Position numbers and translations under genes: made by a program. A stretch of DNA of 64,000 nt from Symsagittifera roscoffensis (Eukaryota > Xenacoelomorpha > Acoela > Convolutidae), in NCBI RefSeq assembly GCF_963678635.1, contig NC_087063.1, positions 80,831,574 through 80,895,573 on the forward strand. The letters run 5' to 3'. The notes below the pieces were generated by a model. It saw only the letters and a list, made by a program, of their open reading frames with translations. It did no database searches and had not been told where the DNA came from. This document shows positions 9,513-24,500 of this stretch, piece after piece. The stretch's first letter is position 1. Every line of letters begins with the position of its first letter.

Positions 9513-12500
9513 CTGCAACAAAAATAATTATTGAAAAGCTAAGAACATGTGCTAGCAAAAATGATTTTTTTTTTCATATATCGATTAGACAATGATTTGC
9601 ATCTAATTTGTTGGAAAGTTTATTTTCGTTTTTTTTTTGAAAAAAAAAACATGTTTTCGACAGCTTTTTGGGTTAAAAATTAGACTAAGATAAATTTTCT
9701 CGTCTGAAATATGTGACATGAAAGTGAAATGGGAAACTGATATGCAAACTCTTTTACAAACTTAACTTTTTAAATTCTAAAGAGGCATAGAAAACTGCGT
9801 CTTTTCGAAAACGGTACCATTATTTTGGAAAACAATTCTTATTTATGTGAAAAAAGATTCTCTATAAATTTTGCAAACACACTCACATTGAAAACTTTCC
9901 TTTGAGCATGGCTTCAGGAGCAGTCCATCTAACAGGGAACTTGCTCCCTCTCCGGGCTTGATAGAAAGCATCACTGGTCAGCCATCTAGCCAGCCCGAAG
10001 TCACATATCTTGCATACAGTGTTTCGCCCGACGACCACGTTGCGGGCGGCCAAGTCCCGGTGGATGAAATCTTTCGTCTCGAGGTATGCCATTCCTGCGG
10101 CCACATCACCTGCAAACAAAACTACAAAGTAAAGCTCTTTCCATGCTCTCATTTTCTTAAAACAAAAAAAAGCTCTTTCCATGCTCTCATTTTCTTAAAA
10201 CAAAAAAAGCTCTTTCCATGCTCTCATTTTCTTAAAACAAAAAACTTCAAAAAATCTTATTTTCAAAATTCCAAACCCCACCCTTTTCTACAAACTTATC
10301 GACATTCTTGACCAAAATCACACATTTTTTGACGCCAATTTCCAGCTTGCTTCTCTCTTTCGGAGTTCTTTTAAATTAAATTGAAACATAGTTAAGACAT
10401 TCCTTAACGAGAAGGTAAGCCGCACTGTTTATGTTATATTTTAGTTCTAAATCTTGAGCATTTGTAGCAACTGTAAGCAAGCATTAAATTGGCGTCAAAA
10501 AAGGCGTGGCACTTGTCAATGAAGTACATAGTTTCCTGAAAAAAACTTTCGGTGAAGATGAAAAGTTGAATAAGAGAACTATTGAACTTTTCAAGTAAAA
10601 AATTTGAATGCAAAAGCTAATTTTATTGTAGAACCTGTTCGTCTAAATTACTAAAATAAACATGCTTTAAGAGTGTTTAGAATTTCCAAAATACTTGTTT
10701 TATTTTTTTCCAATGATTTAATTTTTTTTTCAATTAAATATTCTTCAATTATTTCAAATCTCAAATTATAATTTTCAATTAGTTTTGTCTACTGACACTA
10801 ATGAAAAAAGTACCACAGTGTTTGTTTTTCAAATTGTGATGAATTGACGAAATGAATCAAAAAAGTAATTTTCTATTAATTCTTTTGCTGAATTAAAGTG
10901 AGCCAGCGGTTGAGCAAGTAGCACAGATTGCTCCTCTAGCATAAAACTTAGGCAAAACACAGGCAAAAATGAAGAACAAAATCTACGATTTTACCTAGTG
11001 AGTTATGACCGAAGTGTATAACTCATAGAGTAATTTCGGATAGGGTACACCGTCTGCTCGTCACGCTATCTTATTTTCGGCCGGATAGATTCGTGCAACT
11101 TCTTAGTCTAATACCGATCCTAATCTTACTCTTATACTATCTAGTCTCAGGTTGTTTAACTAGTCTCTGCTAGGCTCAATAGATCTAGGGTATACTGGTT
11201 TATTGCGGCTGCTGAAGTACTCGGGAGAGTTCAACTAACTTCTAAGTTAAATTCAAATCTCTCTGGTGCTGAAATTACAAGTAATTTCAGCACTTACAAA
11301 TAAGTGGATTGTTAGTCAGATGGATCATGATTGGTTAATATTAAATACTTTACATTGGTAAAATATCTAATTTATCCAATCATAAAATGTAGTTCAGATC
11401 AGGTTCCACCCATCCGGGTTTTACAGAGTTTTTTAGAATAGTCTTTCTGCAATTCAAAGGATGGATGATGGACGTTGGTATTTGGCGAACATCTTATTTC
11501 TTCTGGGTTTTCTTATTAGAGAAGTCCCAGATTCAATCGTTGTGTCTTCTTCAAGACAACGACTGGGTTTTCGCAACAAACTCAAATCTGATTTGAGAAT
11601 GGTTGGCTATGTCAGGTTTTTCTGTTTCATTGGTGAGAACTTCTTTGTGTTTGACCCTGTCTGGGAATGGCGTGGAGATTGTGTGTGGAGGGGATGCCTG
11701 GTTACTCGGATCTGTACGTATACTTGAACATCGAGGTGGTCATTGTTCTAGTTCAATGAAGTCCTTTTCTGCGAAGTCAAGTCGTACTCTAAATCCTTTG
11801 AGTTGTGATTGTGGGCGGCATATTGATTGTGGTTGGCCATTCTTTTTCGAGTGTAGTGGGTTCATTTTGTCTTTGGATGTTCGTCTTTGGTGTTGTATGC
11901 TGATCTATATATTGCATAATATAATTTACATTTTATAAAACTTTTATTAGTTTAATGTTTTTTAATTATGATTTTGGTTAGTTGTTTTCACAAAAGCTTT
12001 TTGTTTTAGTTCAGTTATTTTGAAGAGTTACTCACCCTTGAGTAGCTCTTATTAAAAATAGGAGTGTGGTCACAAAGCGTGGATGTAGCGCGGTGGGTTA
12101 GGCCGGCTATAGAGCATGCTCAGGACGTCCTTCCTGGTGGGTTAGGCCAGGAGTGGGAGTGTGATTGCATGCGGTTTTTGTGAGAGGTCCTGTTATGTGA
12201 CAACGTTTTATGTTTGGTTTGTTGTGGTTTTTCTTATGTCTTGTTGGTTGTGTCCTTTTTACAAAAATCTAATTGTTTGTGGTATGGGTTTGTCTTTCGA
12301 CTTTTTTGTGTTTTATTATTTCTTTCTTAGACTTTATAATAGTCTTCAAAAGAATAAATTATCCAGTTTTAAACTGGGTTAATCCGGTTTGGGTACCGTT
12401 GGTTTCCTTTTCTTAGTCATGCTGTTATTCTATGATTTGTGGTGTTTAGTAAGCTGCGTTGGTTAGTGTTGTTTAGTGTATAATTCCTTTCCAACCGGGT

Positions 12501-15500
12501 TAAAGGAAAGTTTGAAACGTGTTATCTTGTGTTAGAGTTATCGAGTGTGAAAGCTTGAAACTGAAATTCATTATTTTAAACAATTCTTCGTGGGCGAGCT
12601 GTGCGAGTGTGGATAGAATGTTTGTGCGAATGAATGGAAATATCAAAAGGTTAGTACTGCATTTTCGTTTTATCAATTTATTACATAGAATTTTTAATTT
12701 TACTGCTAGTTGTTGGGGAAAATTAAGGTACAAATTTTCATCATTTTTAGATTTACTGCTTGTGGGGGAAAAATTTATAAATTAAATTACTGCATTGGTA
12801 TTATATTTATTTAATTGTGGTGCAAAAATTTAATAGGGTTTTAAACAGTTTTTGAAGAAGTTTGCTATTTTTTATTTTTCTTTTGTGAATTTTTCAGATG
12901 ATCGTTGGATGAAGGCGAAAAATTCTAAAGAAAACATGGATAAAGAATGGTGAGTTTCTAATATTTTAATTAGTTAGTAATATGTATAATTCATACTTAC
13001 CTGTTAGTCGTCGGGGAAGAAACCGTGGGGGAAGATGTCGTGGATGAGATCTGAAGTTGTTAGTAATTTAGCTAAAATGCGGATGATATTTTTAGTTTGA
13101 AGTAGTGGCCAAAGCAATTGAAGTGCTTTAATGGTGGTTAGTTCTTCAGTGCCAACTGCAAATTCATAAGGTGTGTTTTGGATTAGATTATATAATTTGT
13201 GATTGAATTTAGTGTTATGGATGAATTCTAAAATGGGGATTTCTATAGGTTGTACAAACTCGTGTGGGATAAGGAAGGGTCGGGATTCTTCTGCGTTGAA
13301 GGTCTTGGTGATGGGACAAAAAATATACATTTGGGTTATGGGATCATAATTTCGAAGAATACCATGAAGGTTAGTATCTTTAATGCAATATGTGAAGTTA
13401 AGAAAGAATGGTGAGGTGTATTTGAAATTGATGAATTGAAAACGATGGTGTGGTTGTCTGGAGGGAGTGTGTAGGTCAAAGTGATTTTGGATGAAACGAT
13501 AATAAGTATATGTGTGTGTTTGTTTAGTGCGCAACATAATATTGTGTGAGCAGTGCAAATCTCTTTCATGTGGTGCAAGGAAATGAAAGGTTAGTGAAAA
13601 TATTTGGAAGCGTTCTTTAAAACTTTCGTAGGCTTGTGTGTCTGTTAGTGCTTCTGAAATAATGTGGTCAAACTTGCGATCGAAGATATTTAGTGTAAAT
13701 ACATATGGTGTTTTAATGAAAAATTTCTCGGTGATTTGTGGGTTAGCGAAGCGATCGTCGTCTAAGAATTGATCTTGGTCATGCCGGATGTTACATTACT
13801 GGTGGGGAAATCGGGTGGCGGAAAAGCAAAAAGTGGTATTATTGGGATTGGAGTGGTGAGGTTGGTTGGGTGGGAATTTGATCGGTGTAGGGATCCAAGT
13901 TGTCGGCTCATCGTGGGCTAAAAAAATTATTATTTTGAGACTGAAAAGCGGTGGTATGGGGTTATTCTATAATTTGTTCATAAGTATTTTCATCTTGTGA
14001 GTGGTGTGGCATTATATGTTGGATGGGACTTTGTGATATGGTTGGTCTAAAATTTTGATTATGTGTTATGGCTAAATTTCGAAAATTACGTGGGACTAGG
14101 GATAATGGATGATTATGTGGTAGGGGTGGTAACTGTGGTGCTGTTGGCGTTGTGTCTACATTGTTATGTTCTTCGTCGTATGTGTTCTGTCTTGTTGCTA
14201 TTTTTGTGTTATATTCTTTTATTTGTGCGTCTAAAAGAATTTTGTTTATAGATGTAGAAAATATTCCAAAAAATCCTGCAAATAGTATGCGTGCTACAGT
14301 TGCTTGTCTATTGACTTGTGTGTGTATAGCACATGTGTTATAGATTCCTTTTAAGAGTGAAAAAAGAAATCCAATAAAGTTAAACATTGCGTATAAAATA
14401 GTCAGTTTTTCTAAGATGTAGTAGGGCCATCCTAGAAAATCAAGAATCTCATTCTTGAGTGTAACAAAGCTAAAAATATTGATAGGTGATATATCTTGGG
14501 GACGGTATTTTTCACCGTTTAGATATATATAATCTTTAATGTGTTTAAAATATCCGCTATAGTCTTGCGTATAGATGTCTGCAAATCCTGCGGTTTCGGC
14601 AAGTTTGCGTAAGTTTTGGTCAATTGATTGTCTTTGTATTGTGTCCATTTGTGTTAATAATTCTTGGAATTGTTGTGATCTAATGTGATGTTGAATATCT
14701 GATTTTGAGTATATTCCTATTGATTGTAAGTCTATATTTGGGTTTCGAGCGATAGCGCGAATGCTTTCTGGTGAAAATTTTTTGAGTGATTGCATTAATG
14801 TGGGATATGGGGTGAGAAGGTAATATTTATCTTCATCAGGGTTTAGTTGTACTACATTGTGGCTATTTTCTGATCCACATGGGACTGCGGTATCCCAGAA
14901 ATAGGTTCTTCGTGAAAGTGTGTCAACGAAATGTACTTTATTCTTAAAAACGATAGGGATTCTTTTATAGCATCGTTTATCTTCAAAAACGTATAGTGGT
15001 GATACTTTTTTAGTACAAGTATAAAACCATAAGATGTTTCCTTCATAGTCTAAAAAATTTGATCTATTTCCTGATAGTAAATATCCTGCGTAGGGTATTT
15101 TTAATACTGCTAGTGCAAGTGATTGTAATATTTGTGTTCTTTCTAATTCGCATAGTTGGTGTAGTGTTTCTAATTCAGAGAGTGACATTTCTTGAAAAAT
15201 TCGGCTAATCGTGTAGTCTAGTTTCATATCTAAGTGAATATCATAGTGGATATTACCGAAATATGTACTATTCATTAGTGATAGTTCTTGTAAACGTGTG
15301 CTTTGATCGTCTTGGGGCTTTAAATGTCCACCAGGTTGACCTGTATTCTTTTGAAAATTAGCTGGTATATATGATGTTCCTTCATTTAGGGGATGACTTG
15401 TGGCGTATGGGTCGACTTTTATTTTTCCAGTGGTCATGTCGAATCCATTTTCGTATTCAACTAATATTCCGTGTATTGTGTTTTGTGAAGTGGGTTTCTG

Positions 15501-18500
15501 TATTTACATGCAAGTTCTGTTTCTTGATATATTTGAAAACGTGTTAATTTATTTTCTATATTATGAATGTTTCTAAAATTAGAACTTTTTTTTCGTAATG
15601 GATTTACTTGTTCATATGGTATTGATTGTATAAAATTTTTTTCGTGAAATTTTATCATACGAGCGTGTATTTTTGCTACTTGAAATGTTGTACATGTGTC
15701 TTCGGGGAACCAAACAATTGTTGCTTGTGTTCGTGTTGTAGGGTCGCAATAACCTTGGTCGTTTTTACAAGGTAATCTAATTCCTTGATAGATCATTGTG
15801 TTGTCTGATAAATCTCGTGTGAGTTGTATTTTTTCGAGTTGTATTTTCCAATCGAAAAACATGATCTCTTGGTATCCTTTGTTTTTTGTGTCTGCTTTGC
15901 AGTTTGATGGGTTATTTATACCAATGTGTGGTATCCAGTGTTTATCGTGCATGTCATAGGTTAATCGTCCGTGTGCGCCGTTATATGGGTACTTTTCATC
16001 TAATTTTATATGTCCTTGATATCTTTCAAGTTCTGCTTGATGTACAGAATCTGAAAAAACTTGGAAATATACTAACTTTCTATCTGTGTTTTTATTTTTT
16101 GTGATGTTTAGTCGGAGTAACTCGTTTTTACAATCTTCGGGATTGAGATGTAAAAGTCGTTCTATATTACTCTGGTAGAATGATTCATGGTCAAGTCGGT
16201 TTTTATTTCCGTTTGAGACTTGTGAACAATGTACTTTCTTTTCAGAAAATATTGCTGTGAATTTATATCCTGTAACTGTTGTTGCTAGGGCTTTTGAATA
16301 AAGTGTTGCTATTACATTTGTAGTTTCTATGGCTTGGGGTTCTGTTTCGCATTGTGATACTTGATTTATTGCATACTTGTGTAGTATTTTTTGTTCGTTT
16401 TCTTCACAATCGTAATGTGTTACTAATAAATCTTGGGGTCCTGTGCGGGGAGAAGGGTTTATGTTTTGATTTGAGATTACTAGAAAAAGGAGTTGGAGAA
16501 AAATTAATAATTTTAGAATATACATGTGTATGATAATCCTGAGTATGGGTTATAAAATGTGATGTAACCAATTGTCTTTTTGGTATATCTGTCGTATTTA
16601 TATATTACTTCAATGGTTATAAATGGTGGTGGTAGTGATTGAGCTGTTATGTTTGGTGGATTTAATGGGTAGGGATGTTGAGTAATGTTGTTTAATTTAA
16701 CTGTGATTTCAAACTTTAATTGTAAACTGTTTTGTTGGAGTATTTGGATATTGTGATCACGGATATCGTCGTGAATGTCTTGTCGGTATTGTAATCTATT
16801 AAGTGCCCAGTTGTGAAGGCGATTACTTTCTAGATGTTGTCCAAATAATGGTGGAGGTGCTGTAAATGTATTCCAATCTAGTCTTAAAGGGATATTTGTT
16901 GATGATTGTTCTCGATATCTAGCGTCGAGATTATTTGGTAAATTTAAGTTAAAAGGTGGTGGTGAAATCTGGCTTATTGATGGTGTTGATGGTAGTGATA
17001 ATGTTTCTGGTAGTGATGAGGATGTTGTTGTATCCGTAGAAATATCTATTGGATCATTGACTAAATTTAGTTCACCTTGTGTAAATGAATGTGTTGTCCA
17101 ATATGGTAGTCGTGATGCCTGGTTTGGGGGGTTAAAGGGATTTTCACGTATTTGTTCAGATGTTGGTGTTGAACCTAAGTAATCTGATGGTAGGCTTGAG
17201 GTGCTACGTTGTGAAAGAAGCGTAGGGGTTTCTGGTAATATACCAATGGGGTTTTCTGGAGTGTTTTGTGATGGGGATTGAGGTATATCAAAATGAACTC
17301 GGGGTGTTTGAAAATTTTTGTTTCGTCGAGGATGTATAATTTGTCTATTTATTTCGACTGTATTTTGGTTTTGACTAGGATTTCTTATTCTACTTAATTC
17401 TTGTGGTAGTGTTGGGTATAAGTTATATGTTGGTTCACTCAAAGGTGCTTGTCGTTGAACTGGTTCTAGTGGTTCAGATAAACGAGCGTGTCGTTCTTCA
17501 AAAGTGTATGGGTTATCTTGAAAGGAAATTCGTGTAGATGTTTGAGGATTTTGGGTAGTTGAAGGTGTTGTTGGGTTATCTTGGGATGATGTCGGTGAAG
17601 ACTGACTTTGTGACTGTTGGGTAGCAATTTTTGATAGCTTTTTGGTCTATTCTTTTAGTGAAAAAGTTTATGTTTATTATAGTATTCTTCTAAGAAAAGA
17701 ATTAGGAGGATTGTTGCTAGAGCGAATGTGATGATTGCTTTCTTTATACATTTGCATATGGTCAAAATGAGGGATGATAGAAATGTTATGAAAATTACAA
17801 ATAGTAGAAAAATATCAGTTCTACTGAAAATAGTTCGTATCATTTAGACAAGTTGTATGAATCGTACCTGTGGATATAATCAAGGGTTTTTGAAAGTTGG
17901 AGAAATAGTTCGAATATAGTGTAGAAAATTAAAAAAATATTACAAAAAATGATTAAGATTATTAGAAAAGATTCAAGGATATCAAAAAGAAATATTATGA
18001 AAGTTTCAAGTATCGTAAAAAATTGTTTGAGGTTTGTGATAATTTTAGTGACTGTTTGATAGAAGAGCATTTAAGAAATGACTTCGTGATCGAATATTTT
18101 TTGCTGTTTGGGGCAATTTTCAAGTGTGGTCGGATTATTTATTAGTTTTTTGACAAGTGGGTTGAGTTTTGTAAAAAATTGTTGGGGGAAATTTTTATGG
18201 TGATCGGGAGGTCTTCTTTGTCTTTATTTTCATTTGTCAAATGATCTGGGGTATTTTTGAGATTTTTATACTTTAGGCTAAATAAAATGGTCGTTCTTTT
18301 ACTTAAAGCTAATTTAACATATTTGTTTGGGGGATATTTGAGGTCTGAGTTGGGGAAATATTGTTGATCTTTGGTTTATTAGATAAGGGAGGGTTATTAT
18401 ATTATGGTGATATTTATTTTAGTTGTCAAGTTGGAGTGGTTTGCTTATTTTTGACCTGGAGGTCGTAGAGTTATAGTTATAGATATGCCTGGAGTTTAAT

Positions 18501-21500
18501 ATTTTTCGTCTAGTTGGTTTGTGTTAAAGTTATAGAAGGTGACGGATTGGATGAATCCTATTGGCTAATTTTGAACTAGAATCGCTGCGTGTTTGTCAGC
18601 ATGTTATCTTGAAAAGTGAAAGTGTAAAATGTTTCAGAGGTGCAAGGATTATTAAATGTAGAATTAAAGTTGTTTTTGAAATTCAACTTTCTTTAATATT
18701 TTAGATTGTGGGTTGAATAATTTATAATTTTTACGTGGTTGATTTCTAAGTCGTGAAGACTCTCTATGTTCTGATTTGTCGATTTGTTCTTGGGGTATTA
18801 TTTGTTCTGTCATTTTTCTATTTTTTCTTTCTTTTTGAGATGTATTTTGATCTAGATTTTTTGTGTTATTTTAAGTGGTGGTTGATTTTGTTATTTGGTT
18901 TTTGAGGTGAACATCTTTTTGTTACTTTGTTGTATTTTCCGTATGTGGGTCATTTTGAATAACTTGTAAACCTGTAAAAGAATATAATTGAGTTAGTTCG
19001 CGGAGTGCGTATTCTTTTGGATAATAAGGTAATAGGTTATTTCGGTGTTGACTGATTTCTTTTTTGTCTGAGTCGGTGATTTTATATGTGACATCAGTGG
19101 GTTTTGCAATTATTTGGTATGGTCCTTTACGAAGGGGTTGTCAGTTTTTTTGAAATTCCTTTTTGAGTATTAAAATTGGGTATTAAAACAAATGTTCCAA
19201 TTTTTAAATCGGAGGCTGGTGTAAAGCGTGAATTTATTTGTTCATTATTATTTTGCCTTTGTAACAACTTTTTTGTTACTTTTTGGTAAATTTCATTGTG
19301 TTTTTTATCTCTGTTTAAAATCCATTCGGTGTGTGTACCGGAGGCTAATTTAAGATTTTGTGGGTGCTGAAAATGATCTTCATCGTGTGTATGTAATGGT
19401 AGGTTATAACAAATTGAGTCTTTATTTGGTTGACAATAACCTTGTGCGTTTTTATGAGAGTTTGCTGTAAACATTATTGGTTTGCGTGGCTTTTGGTTAA
19501 AAACCATTTCATATGGTGACATTCCTAGAGTTGTCGTAATTTGTGAATTATATGCTAAGGGAAATAATTTTACATCTGCTGACCATTCGGTGTATTTTGT
19601 ATCATTTCCATTGATGATACATCTGAGATATTCTTGTAATGAACGGTTCATACCTTCGACTAAGCCGTTTGTCCAAGGTGCGTGAGATGTACGTGGTTTG
19701 TGTTTGATGTTATATAGATGACATAGTGTGATGATTTCATTATTTATGAATTCTGTACCGTTGTCTGTAACTAAAATTTCTGGTAGTCCGAATTTTGCTA
19801 TCCAGTGTTCATAAAGCGTTGTGTAAGCATAATAAGCGTTACAATGTGGTACTGGGTTAAGTGCTACATAATGTGTAAATGCGTCAACAATTACCATAAT
19901 GTAGGAGTTTCCTTCTGATGAGGGTGAAATTGGTCCTTTAGTATCAAATGAGATACGATGGTTAAAGTACAAACTTTGTCCTTTAAAATCTTGTTTTTGT
20001 GCTATTTGTTTTTGATTTGGGTAAGGTTTATTTAGTTGGCATACTATACAATCATTGCATAGTATTTTTATCCAAATTGGTGCATTTGGGAAATAAAAGT
20101 TTTGTATAAAATTTGAATATGTTTTCTCTGATCCAGAGTGTCCTTTAATATTTTGTGTATGTGAAATATTAAAAGCTATGAGAATCATACTTAAAGGGAG
20201 ACAGGGAACTGTAGATTCATTTAATTTGTATTCTAGAAGGTCTGTGTTTTCGTTAATTGTTGTATTATTGAATTTTCGAAAATATCGGAGGAGTGTTTTA
20301 TTTCCTAAAATAGTTGTATCTGCCTTGACGGGTTTAGTTTTATATTTGTGCCATGATTTTAGTTGTCGAATTACTGGGTCAAGATTTTGATATTGTTTCA
20401 GTGTTGAAATTGTAATTGTTTCTGTTGGGGGGGGAGAAAAATGTTTTCAATTTCTAATTTAGATAAGGGTATTGTATCAAGTGGGTCATGGAGGTCAAAA
20501 ACTTGATTTATTGTGTATTTTGAATCGTTTGTTTGTGGTCCTGATAAGTTTATTTTATCAGTTAAATTTTCTTTTTCAATTAGTGGAAAATGGTCCTTTT
20601 TAGGCGGGTGTTGTTTTATTCTTTTTTGTTGGGTGTTATTTTTTATCCATTGTGAATATGGGATTGGTTTAAAAGTTGATGTTCCAAGTAGGTCAACTTC
20701 ATAGTGATTATTTTGACAATCTAAATAAAGTGGGAAGTGTCTTAGATTGTTTATCTGTGATTGTTCAATGTCAGTTTTTACTGCATATTTGCATTCTAGT
20801 CGGGGTGATGTTTCATTTTCTGCAAGGTAGAATTTTATATTTTTGGGTATTTCAACTGTGGTTTTACGTGTAAGTAATTCAGGTGGCGTATTTCGACTTA
20901 AGGTGTCTGGTAATGCAAGATTTTTTCCTGCGGTCCAAACTATATGTAAGTTTGGGAATTTCATTAAAATTAGTTGAAATCTATAAACTCGGTGGTTTGG
21001 ATTAGACTTTTGTGTAAAAAGAAAGATGATTGGTTTATGGTCTGTGAATAGAACTGTGGGATGTTTTGATCCAAGTATCAGAAATTCATATTCTGTTAGT
21101 GTATATATTATGGCTGTACATTCTCTCATTAGAGTTGAGAGTCGTAGCTCTGCTTGAGTGAATAATCGAGAATTTGCTGATATGAGGTTCATTTTATTTG
21201 TACCATTATGTGATTGTAATAATGCTGCGCCGATGCCAAAGTTCGAAGCATCGCACATTGCATAAAATGGTTGATTTGAATCTGGAATTGTGTTTGAAAT
21301 TTGTTCAGTTAGATGTTTTTTAATTTCTTCAAATCGTGCTTGATGTTCTGTATTCAATTCAAAATTCTTTTGTTGTCTAAGTATATTATAGAATGGTCGT
21401 AGATATAATTGCATTTTATAAACATATTTGCTTAAAAAGTTTAACATTCCAAGGAATTCTTGGATTTTCTTTTTATTTGTTGGTGGTTGGAGTTTTTGAA

Positions 21501-24500
21501 TAGCATCTATACGTGATTTCAATGGAGTGATTGTTTTTCTTTCTATATTATGTCCTACGAATTTAACTCTTGTCAAAAAGAAGTGTGATTTATCGGGGGC
21601 GGCCTTCAGATTTTCGTTCTGAAGTATTTGGTGATATTGTTCTAAAACATTGAACATTTCCTCTTTTGTCTGTGATTGCATAAAAACATCGTCTAAATAG
21701 GTGATTGCGTTTTTCTTGAGTATTAGTCGTCTAAAAATTTTGCTCATAAAAGCTGAAAATGCTGCTGGTCCTATGGATATTCCATAGAATAAGCGGTTGA
21801 ATTCGTATTGTTGGTTTCCAATAACAAATTGTGTTAAACGTCGTGATTGTTCATCTAATGGCATTTGATTATATGCACTATTCATATCGGCGGTGGTAAA
21901 GTATTTTCCGTTTGTTTTTGTTAAAATAACTTGTATTGGTTCAATGGGCCAATTACACTTTGATTCATCTATGAGTGAGTTGAGGTATCTAGCATCGAGA
22001 ACAATTTTTAATGATTCTCCTTTGGCTAGAATGATAACAGGGTTGATAAATGTGTTGCCTTTTGGTTGTTCTTCTTTGTTTACTGGTGATATAATGTTGT
22101 ATTGTTCTAAAATGTCGAGTAATCTGTTCACTTTATCGTGTAAGTGAATTGGTACTTTACTTGCTCTTTGTTTTTTGAAAACTGCGTCTGGTTTTAATTG
22201 GAGATGTAGTGATGAGCTGATTTTGCCAACATCAAATTTGGATGTTGCATAGACTGATGAATATTTAATTAGCTGTTTGGCTAGTTTTTCAAATTCGTCT
22301 TGTGTTATTTGTGAATGTTGGAAATTAAACATTGTTAAAAATTTCTGTTGATTCTCTGTGTAGTTACTTATGTTGAATGTAGGTTTGAAATATGGGGTTT
22401 TTGTGAAATAATCCGTATTTCTGTTTTCGTTACTTATTATATTATTTATAGATAATTCTTCATTAAGGATTGTGGATTGGCAGATATCTAGTAATTGGAG
22501 TATATTATTTACACTATATGCCTTTTCGTGTATTGGTGATATTGTAGCGTTGGTTTCGCAATAGCCTAAAAGTCCTAAAGGTAATGTTACTTGGTAAGGT
22601 GTATTGTTGTATACATGTAAGGAAATAATATCTGAATTCGAGTTTTTCAAATATTTTATTGATGAGATTGTGATTTTGAAAAACTTATGAATAGGTTTGA
22701 ATTCAAAATCTGACATATAAAATTTTTGTTTGTTTTGTTTTTTATCATATTGGTGAACTTGTTTGATTGAAAAATTATAGATGTTTCCTGATAGTGGTTT
22801 CAAGTGTTTTCTTTGTTGGTTATATATTGGGTAAAATTTTGAAAAGAATGGTGGTTGTTTATTTAATCTTTGAAAAAATGTTAGGGATGTGTCTTTTGTT
22901 TTTGTATATTTATCTTTGATTAATATTTTACTATTCAAGATGTTGATTGCTGGTATATATTTAGAGATAAATGGTATTCCAATGATATTGTGTTTAATAT
23001 CAGTGATATGGAATATTTGTTTAAATGGTTTGGTTAAAATTTTGTTTTGCTCCATTGTTCTTGTGGGGAGAAGAAATAATTGAATTTTTCCGTAGTTTAT
23101 TAATGTTGATCCTTGTGCTGTTGCTAGTTTGCTGGAGGTTTCAAGAGGTGTTAGCTTTGGGTGTAAGGGTTTTATTTCATTCCATGTGGGAATGTTTATT
23201 ATATTTGATTCTGCTCCTGAATCAATTAAAAAATCAATTTCAAGATCTGGTGGTTGAAATTCTTTGCTTCTTGGACTTTCTAAAAGAAATGGTATTGTCC
23301 AAATTTTTTCTTTGGGTTGTTCTTTTTGTATGTTTTGATAGATGTGATTTGTATTCAAGCATTTTGTTTTTTCGTTCTCATTGGGTTGATTTGTAGTGTT
23401 AATTTCATTAGTTTTTTGTGTCGTCGGTGTGGAATGGATGGGTTCAATATAATAATTGTGAAGGAGTTCTGATTGATTCTCATATATTTGTGATGAAAAA
23501 GGTTGTTCATATATAACAGGTTCATAGTCATTTTCGACTTTTATCATATTGATGGAGAGAGTGTTTTCTGTTTCACTTTCTGAGTCTGATGATTCACAGT
23601 TTATTTGATTGAGTTGTAACACATCATTTACTGTGTCGTCAATACCTGGAGGGTCTGATGTTGTTTCTGGATTTGATTGTACTTGATTTATATTTCTTTG
23701 ATGTTTAGGTGTACTACTTCTATGGCGATTATTAGAATTATTATAATGGTTATTATTCCTGTGTGGTGATTGGGAATAATTTCTATAACGATTATTATAA
23801 CTTGAATGTCGATCTTGTGAATTATTTGGTGATCTGTTTAGGTAATTATTGTTTGGTCTGTTATAGTTCGATCTATTATATGAGTTATTCCTTGATCGAT
23901 TGTTCGGGTAATTCTGGTTTCGGTTGTTTGAAAAACTTCTATTCCGATTATTGGAGTAGTTTCTATTCCTATTGTATGATGAATTTCGTGATTGATTGTT
24001 TGGATAGTAATTATTTCTTGATTGGGAATTAGATCTAGAAACAAATCGTGTTGTATTTGAATTTGATCTGGAGTAGTTATTTCGACTATTTGGTCTATTG
24101 TAGTGATTTTGTGATGAGTTTTGCGTATTTCTTCGTTCTGGTGATCTTCCTCTATAACTTGAGTTATATGGTGATTGATTTCTTGTATAATTTGTATTGT
24201 TCGGGAGTGGTTTTCCTGAACTGTTGTTGCTGTACACAGTTTTGTTCGGTAGATTTTGATTTTTTTTTCATGTATTGATAGAATGATTTATTTGGTTCTT
24301 TATACTTTTGAGGTTTATTTTGATTGTCTTGCTGTTTTTGTCTACATTCAGAAATACTATGTCCGTATCGTCGGCAATAATTACACCATTTTTTGAAAGA
24401 TGGTTTGCCTTTAAAGTTTGGGTGTTTTTCGTAAATATTGAGTATTTCAGTGATTTTTTCAACGAGGTCTGTATCTGATTCCTGTATATTGTTTATATTT

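Noticed and set aside
11461-12382. Plus-strand ORFs of 73-111 codons in the 3' tail of the Gypsy element
   Set aside because: They run antisense to the element, are rich in Phe/Cys/Trp as expected from T/G-rich antisense sequence, and match no family I know.
23025-24278. Plus-strand ORFs overlapping Gypsy gag-pol
   Set aside because: They are antisense shadows of the long minus-strand gag and pol frames, which carry zinc knuckle, protease and RT motifs.
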